The translations under genes were made by a program, and so were the position numbers. This document shows positions 50,101 through 52,701 of a stretch of 52,701 bases of DNA, piece by piece. The notes under the pieces were generated by a model. The model searched no databases. It was not told the origin of the DNA and saw only the letters and a program-made list of their open reading frames with translations. The DNA comes from Stentor roeselii (taxonomy: Eukaryota > Ciliophora > Heterotrichea > Heterotrichida > Stentoridae), in NCBI GenBank assembly GCA_006503475.1, contig RSEH01000298.1:1-52701 (forward strand), in the 5' to 3' direction. The stretch's first letter is position 1. Every line of letters begins with the position of its first letter.

Positions 50101-50230
50101 TAGTATCGTCGGAGTTTACTTACTCAAAACTCATAATTTGTGGTATCTTGCTTTTATTGTTGGACTTGTAAGTGAAATCGTGGTTGGAGAAACTATCATT
50201 ATGGGGGTTAGGCATGTTTTTAACTTTTAG
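41108..50230 (+). CDS. Giant cell-surface protein: LamG-like, Cys-rich and REJ/PKD-like parts, C-terminal TM region, 3040 aa
   Basis: A single exon. After a hydrophobic N-terminus (MFWLITFPLLARC, likely signal peptide) come at least five LamG/concanavalin-like segments (about 20-190, 270-430, 530-790, 900-1100, 1230-1430, plus a repeat at 1452-1722), linked by furin-like cysteine-rich stretches. Residues 1758-1967 are seven exact 30-residue Cys repeats. Then follow a REJ/PKD-like region (about 1980-2450, with YDGSSSTASYQISSYEW and SYDPDGNNLTYSW), a Cys block resembling a GPS site without its HLT cleavage triad (CCSYYDNEKWANKYC), and about five membrane helices from 2849 to the end. Many N-x-S/T sites. 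Similar to ciliate polycystin-1/REJ-like proteins; probably adhesion or sensing. Function inferred. Confidence 0.85.
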   Translation: MFWLITFPLLARCLDMKYLNFSSNTNPTSRQVNMTISSSVTDASYGVELWFRPFSPTPSGSFPIFSIRNDWTAHYLKDENSVQVLSKSSSQLCKLPSVPSNYWTHLAFTFDITGRVFRCFKNATLTDQMNSAETVSNSPDLISIGGKFVGSYFELRVWTGNFPSEYEIRRNFKNYFVKPFHSSLKRYYRMVNEGDDSIFKEYVSSTTVSVSNFYFKGLWVSEDPGSLLICKPGDYNLNYDCEKCPESCSFCGGRRSSSCFATSRSFINLKKISDKTNLRFTFPDGILTIEFWLYPFSWSTDLEVFSVGGLIKVKQRGTDEIISFYDGKDNEIFNFPAIPKRWVHIAWVSQKNNRADIYINFSSTNVTWSNRTIDSKFYIGSNSTARFNGYVADLRMWTTRRTSNDIKGYMFSNFTTVPSQMPVYCPLNDTSSKINCRGSNLALSSLSSVVEKQDCTSSNCNFWCPVGKFFDEDFGECRDCDGSCLSCNGIFADNCTVCPSGSYFVSGTSNCYKACSAEYIAEGYLILDILCVSECPILYNLNNTWCISQSSSQLEYNFYNKNSTITDSFKLITFQAPLETPAILAYARGWFISTVSESNPFVLSPFSTLSLWIRLNQTGSILTKMNSSITELNISVISQYELYVSLLLLEQPDNIALSSVKTTEYFISSDTSLLNEWLMLSLGSIKTKEITTLNFYLFSSVIQSYSVDYAHRQSYSNTFFTIGDRSKKMFIYSFHYFSQTNFQNLISLIGNCYDCNCPSSLGICNWNCNIDELILEGSAVKCLSECQSCRYEDSCNLCSDPICSICNSMTEQSCISCSDNAYLDDINCKCNNDYRQVGSFCKTCNLRCEGCVEVLNCANCFQGFIQSSEGICQPTCAFGDYSEGTKCIANPQITFHFIFNKVTNFFKSGNFTLYLGNNDSFWPNYDSQDPWLMYQRGLYFKSSIAKIGNSSEYQDIKVGTTNSFGIFLYAADSRTSYVFYLQSSTSEINMVLAIVVTNKVNILIDYLVYTLLYPNELPLYIPFTLKTWNYLGWTLSYKDNTLTLSAFLNGQASLSSTYNLGAYNQSIQTGLAIGGLSGANFKGFIYELYLYSGILDRFAINSNCDTSKCKMCSSYGDCLVDCDIYSFFNGTHCESCLGECKNGCSNKFGCNLFPDQLCSKYEYLNQSCQVCVEFTTENKYPCQCVDNTYYSFDNCSCISTLNDVCYNICPTFYKKENSNCVLEDSHVLKFIFSTPNFSVSSNNSFSNISMKTYSTIYNKNLSISFDPIYSDNRGFYFRRVSNSINMTSSEQILMSHMHSIGFWINFESAGEFFSKSNLSLSLNNLTQFELIKDFNRKFVSSQFKVTLNIWMLIGYACDYFKPDTIVSFFVDDFLYERVTIYSNYLKDDASYFYIGKVSQSKFVGWIYEFLYSAENMNIESIYYEVMICNSCICPVDLLKCLNTCFSWEFILDSLCVLVCPILYDTNDASCMPQSSSQIELNFHLNALNVTDSLGLITFRAPNETPAIPAYARGWFISTLYESETFVLSPFSTLSLWIRLNDTGSILTKMKSSITELNISLTSQNELYVRLLLLEESEDRSNRNLKTIEFFSSSDNYLLNKWLMLSFGSIQSKEIMTHNLYLFNSVLQSYSLDHAHRISYPDTYFTIGDKSTKMFIYSFSYFSFTNFQNLFSLIGNCSDCYCPSSLGFCNWNCNVDEMIMDGLTVKCLSECQSCRYNNSCTVCRDSRLRKNNCTTCVGNRNCLVCIEDFYLENYICVECTENCTLCDSSKACEGCKSGFYLSEGECTPCINNCTICSSAESCSNCLPGFYLDNNTCTQCVENCTLCISQSNCSECSSGYYLNYEACPACTNNCTKCISKTECLACLPGFYLSGTTCEICINNCSLCFEVNNCSACNVGSYLKGIICETCDKRCIKCSGADQCSECVQGYYLNGISCYPCPVECKACISGDNCTKCVDGYGLNKGACLARYVLESDIIEKKIASGFKSINFKFMYDIQSTTSTNCSSFFYSGISTFGNDPSCIASGKTLKVFFGAGYTISMITIITFSEELLLLKIGNAEVPASVTVDYSTDPYVKAIINGLSKASYHCSGGDSTPLIYDGSSSTASYQISSYEWLITNSTYDVILTATTNSIILNATNADIYSIKLHVTDILGNMDIEIFTLELVNQDTLKFTLDTGSGNVFKRSSRIKITPVFTDICGCTSPVSYVWIVDNQVPDTLDFTRSSLRIKEKTLDVGTYTFTLIPTCSNSVTGSASVTIIVIATLPIATTDKADQQVPDNKNLVIRASSSYDPDGNNLTYSWTSSGISKSRRLELSGTSETLTITPPELELYDSLIVILTVTTSDLRAASKSHLFTIEHAAKLSLSVFGPDRKRAVSNDITLKSRASYTTTENSNLPIFYKWNKAGLPIFGETLSYYTIKGGTLASGTSYTFGVEAYNMAGDSILGTVIFATNAGAACEGVELAPIKSSYSADDQVEFKAVNCVDLDNEDYPLIYKYSIEKSGKYSLISVLATNTLTSRKYKIAITGIRADVCDTLSDCVTLQKDLPRSSKTGLFKESSTIDDYVSDKLKFDLFYAISMALIEKLTDESALDLMWNDLIEYELDEFNTEDSFEQLTSIILEFIDTPQLESLAVPRLEKYFSFYKSKLSLIESINANTLNLINYMAERLSNIDISEQTSILALTLLTTIGKFNQEFGSLFTQTTSLIQVSQLVELQAGLTPRVVGSNEVILRDSGLRKNSIIRFVAGSFSLLNSYSDIIQVEVTNSKYFVENTEEKYDTVLEMNAPIRGCIVLMAYSVLNENEVCCSYYDNEKWANKYCDVLKVSKNIASISITKSGIYKLVKNESSKIESKICLNLYIMISLITFCALAMPFMIYIDKKVHYMDIPTEPSTNKSVLEGKFGSEHAKVSIFSKHLLISIFISTNDMQRSDKLITIISNIMLGILIQTAFLQEFSIHPAFVGIISTGVVLAICLIILSLLKLKVIRKISNFFRILLGIFVMSASIVGVYLLKTHNLWYLAFIVGLVSEIVVGETIIMGVRHVFNF
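42690..43500 (+). repeat. Internal duplication, copy A
   Basis: Encodes residues about 528-798 of the giant protein. It matches 45462-46272 with a constant offset of 2772 bases at both ends (924 codons). Shared landmarks include YARGWFIST, VLSPFSTLSLWIRLN and KCLSECQSCRY. Confidence 0.9.
45462..46272 (+). repeat. Internal duplication, copy B
   Basis: Second copy of the LamG-like plus Cys-rich module at 42690-43500. Most differences are scattered substitutions rather than length changes overall. It is directly followed by the 30-residue Cys repeats. Confidence 0.9.
46379..47008 (+). repeat. Seven tandem 90-bp Cys-rich repeats
   Basis: Seven consecutive units of exactly 30 codons with pattern C-x3-C-x2-C-x5-C-x2-C-x4-YL-x5-C-x2. 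Unit 1 begins CTENCTLC, unit 2 CINNCTIC, unit 7 CPVECKAC. Several carry an N-C-T or N-C-S glycosylation sequon. Furin/GF-receptor-like cysteine modules of the extracellular region. Confidence 0.92.
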
Positions 50231-50894
50231 ATATATAACATTTGAGTATTTTATGAGGATGACTTTATGAGATTCATAAATATAAATTTTAGATAAAATT
50301 AGTTTGAAAATAGGTTTAAATGATTTGTTTAATTTTAAATAAATTTTCGAAGATATGATTTGAGTAAAATAATAAAATTGTGAATACATATCTCTGATTT
50401 GGATTTTGAAAATCTTACTTTTATAAATTTTATCGTAGACATGGTTCTTTTTAATTAAGAAACACATAAAAGAAAAAATACTTAAAATAAATTTTAATTG
50501 TGTAAATTATTTTGAAATAACACTTGAAAATTAGAAAAAGATAAGCAGCTTTCCTGTTCATTCTTTCCCTATGGTTGATAATTTGTGAGTAGTGTTTCAA
50601 GCAGATTAGTTCTAAGAAAATTATAGAGGACTTGCTATAATAGACTTTTTCAAAAGTTTTTTAAATTCATAAATTGATTATAAATAATTATATATATTAC
50701 AATAATTTATCTATGTTTGATTTTTGAATGAGTAATGGTGTAATCATTTACATCATCCTTTTTCATATTCATTAAATAAAAAAGTTTAAGGTTTTAATTC
50801 ATCTTGATTGGAGATTTAACTAATATCCCAGAACTTACATTTTTATTTACTTTGATAGTGCCAAACTCTAAAAAATCATCAAAAACAATCAAGA
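50231..50894. other. AT-rich 3' flank
   Basis: Very AT-rich DNA after the giant gene. An open minus frame across its start (50120-50467) has only low-complexity Ile/Lys/Tyr composition and overlaps the giant gene, so I do not call it. Nothing else seen. Confidence 0.55.
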
Positions 50895-51420
50895 CTTTAT
50901 AAATTTTGAGCTATTGATGCAAAAGAATTTAGCATACTTGACAGTGAGTTTTATGCATTGGTTAAAGGAAAAGTTCCTACTGTGTTCCTTGACAAGGGCG
51001 TAAAGCTTGAAGAGGTTTTTCGTATAACTGAGCACTCTAAAACTAGTTCTTGCAAGTTGAAATATTTATAACTTGCGACAGGTGATGAATATACAAATTC
51101 AGAGATTGACTATGTGACTTTAGCCCTTGTCGAGAATATTGAGTAGACTTTTTGATCCTTTTTTGCATTTTCTGCAACGGGATTTGGAAAACCCATCGAG
51201 AGACTTATTAAGTCCATTTAGGTAAAGGTTTTTATCATTTCGGAGTCGCTTGAGAAACGCTGGGACCTCTGAGGCTATCTTTTCAAGTAACTTTCTAATA
51301 TTTTTGTCCCTAAACCATCATCACCTAGCGAGTCATTTTAGGCATCCCAACTATTCTTGGATCACACCGGTCAGTATCTTCAAAATCACGCCATCTTGCT
51401 GATTCATCGATTATACTAAA
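50895..51420 (+). pseudogene. Possible decayed gene, frame with several stops
   Basis: One plus frame starts with about 52 uninterrupted codons of protein-like sequence (AKEFSILDSEFYALVKGK, VKLEEVFRITEHSK). It then continues through in-frame stops with further protein-like pieces (DEYTNSEIDYVTLALVENIE, FAFSATGFGKPIERLIKSI, SESLEKRWDL) and no frameshift. No family recognised. About eight stops in 175 codons is only moderately below expectation for random DNA of this composition, so the call is tentative. Confidence 0.3.
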
Positions 51421-52551
51421 ACTTTTGACTCGGTCGCAATCAGATCATACTATATTTCTTAGAAGATTAAACAGTTTTAATTTAAGAAATTAATGCAACT
51501 TTTCATTTTAAAAGAGGGTTGAATGATAATACTTTGACATTAACTCAATCTCGACATATAAGATTTTATTCCTTGATGAAAGGAGAAGTAATTAAGTATA
51601 AGCTTAGCTAAAGAAATAATTTTTCCATTAGGAAGACTAAAACAGGACAAGATTTTCTTGAGCTGCCCCAAGTCATCACAATAAGAAACTAGAATTCCAT
51701 AAAGGAATAATTGGGGCTTCGCTAGTTCTGAAAACGCTTTCGACTAGATATATTATCCTTTTTTCTCGAAATTTGTCGAAATTCACAGGCTGAATAGTTT
51801 TAAGGATTGCGATCGCTTCAAAATTTTGAAATAAGTACTCTTACACAGTATTTCACTTTTCTATTTCCAGGCCCTAAAGACTCCACTAATCTCACATTGC
51901 TAGTCTAAGAACTTAAGCTAGTGGATTCTAGGCTATTTATGGGTGCTTTTTGATGGCTTCTAGTATTTGAAGCCACATCGAAATCATCGAAAATTTTTAG
52001 CTGAAAGTTTGCTTTGCTGTTGCATAAATGGCTTATGGTTCAAGTTGCTACTGACTTTAGAGAATCCTTCTGCTTGAATCTGAGACTTTGAAAGAAATCG
52101 AAGAGTTTATGCTTTGTGGACTCGTTAAATAGTTTTCTGCGAATTTCGAGTATTTTGGTTTTTGTGTTTAGAGATACTGATATTTTTTGAAATTCAGTAA
52201 CGATTTATTTTAATATAGGATAGTTATTGTTGAAGGGTTTGGGAAATCTCGTATCTGAATAAATATATTTTTAGTTTCTTATTTACTTTTGTTGAGCATA
52301 CACTGAACTTAAGGTTCAAAATATATTAGTCAGTTTAATTTTCGCAAGTTTTACGAGAGTTTGATTTATTTACCAAATGAAAAAATGGTATTGATGATTT
52401 GGTAAGGGATTGATTTGGGGGTAAGGTAAGAAAAGTTTAGGGTAGCGATTGAGCAATTAAGTTTTGGGGTTTAAAATGGATCAAATATTATTTGGAAGGA
52501 TCGGAAAGTGCACTTATTATTTTAGAAAAATCTAAACAATGATAATAATAA
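51421..52551. other. Gene-poor stretch
   Basis: No intact gene. On the minus strand 51690-52140 gives a fairly open frame (for example ANFQLKIFDDFDVASNTRSH, RLVESLGPGNRKVKYCVRVL) with about six stops, perhaps another remnant, but composition alone could explain it. From about 52200 the DNA is AT-rich, then G/T-rich near 52400-52470. Confidence 0.45.
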
Positions 52552-52701
52552 CTAATTCTGAACGATAATTACATCTCCAAAACGTGGATTATGATCCTGA
52601 AGCATATCATAGTCATAGCCTATGGTTGCGGGGGTGGCGAGGGTGGTGGGGCAGAAATGATGGAAATGGATATGTGTGATGATGAAATGAACTATGCTTA
52701 T
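52552..52701 (-). CDS. Probable C-terminal end of a gene cut by the right edge
   Basis: On the minus strand the frame is open from the window edge to a TAG at 52552-52554, giving 49 residues that end ATIGYDYDMLQDHNPRFGDV followed by IIVQN. The composition rises sharply in GC from about 52620, as in coding DNA here. No family recognised. The plus strand is also open over 52590-52701 with a Gly/Met-rich reading, so the strand choice is uncertain; the minus reading is the more protein-like. Confidence 0.45.
   Translation of the reverse strand: MSIVHFIITHIHFHHFCPTTLATPATIGYDYDMLQDHNPRFGDVIIVQN

Noticed and set aside
50120-50467. 115-codon minus frame
   Set aside because: Overlaps the end of the giant gene and otherwise AT-rich flank; low-complexity Ile/Lys/Tyr composition.
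51690-52140. Protein-like minus frame with about six stops
   Set aside because: Stop density is not clearly below that of random DNA with this composition and no family is recognisable.
1-52701. tRNA, rRNA or CRISPR features
   Set aside because: I looked for tRNA-like arms and regular short repeats in the gaps and found nothing convincing by eye; a covariance-model scan would be decisive.

Overview
The window reads as macronuclear DNA of a heterotrich ciliate, most likely Stentor or a close relative. Genes are packed on both strands with gaps often below 40 bases. Four introns whose frames close exactly are 15 nt long, GT...AG, with an A at position 10. TAA, TAG and TGA all act as stops and tryptophan is TGG, so the standard code is in use. 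This fits Stentor and argues against Blepharisma, which reads TGA as tryptophan.

Layout. 1-7648: two tandem minus-strand paralogues of a huge cytosolic beta-rich protein, the first cut by the window edge. 7679-8940: a nest of four very small genes, one of which looks like a heterotrimeric G-protein gamma subunit. 10053-13811: four plus-strand genes (RING-H2 protein, ArfGAP, a seven-TM Wntless/TMEM181-like protein, a CFAP20-domain protein), followed by an unrecognised minus gene. 14.9-15.25 kb: a decayed GH25-type lysozyme. 15556-23915: an axonemal coiled-coil protein, a secreted patatin that has lost its catalytic residues, U1 snRNP protein Prp39, an ankyrin-AGC kinase, OST3/MagT1, a PHO80-type cyclin and a two-RRM protein. 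24.4-24.9 kb: a coding-like frame broken by stops. 24947-32546: CCDC22 (Commander complex), an otubain, IQCH and cytosolic aspartyl-tRNA synthetase. 32690-39116: a basic unknown protein, a CAP-domain protein, two further unknowns, a zinc-binding-rich protein and a nucleotidyltransferase with a C2H2 finger. 41108-50230: a 3040-aa cell-surface protein with LamG-like, cysteine-rich and REJ/PKD-like parts and C-terminal membrane segments. 50.2-52.55 kb: gene-poor DNA with coding-like debris, then a probable minus-strand gene end at the right edge.

The genes are mostly eukaryotic housekeeping functions (translation, N-glycosylation, splicing, vesicle traffic, deubiquitination, endosomal recycling) mixed with ciliary ones (CFAP20 domain, IQCH, an ODA-docking-like coiled coil). 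No operon logic is evident. The most unusual points are the Ggamma-like micro-gene, the catalytically dead patatin, a 40-bp internal telomere-like repeat, divergent start codons 8 bp apart, convergent stops with no gap, an odd 34-nt intron, and reading frames interrupted only by stops. All identifications come from reading motifs and remembered families; no database search was run.
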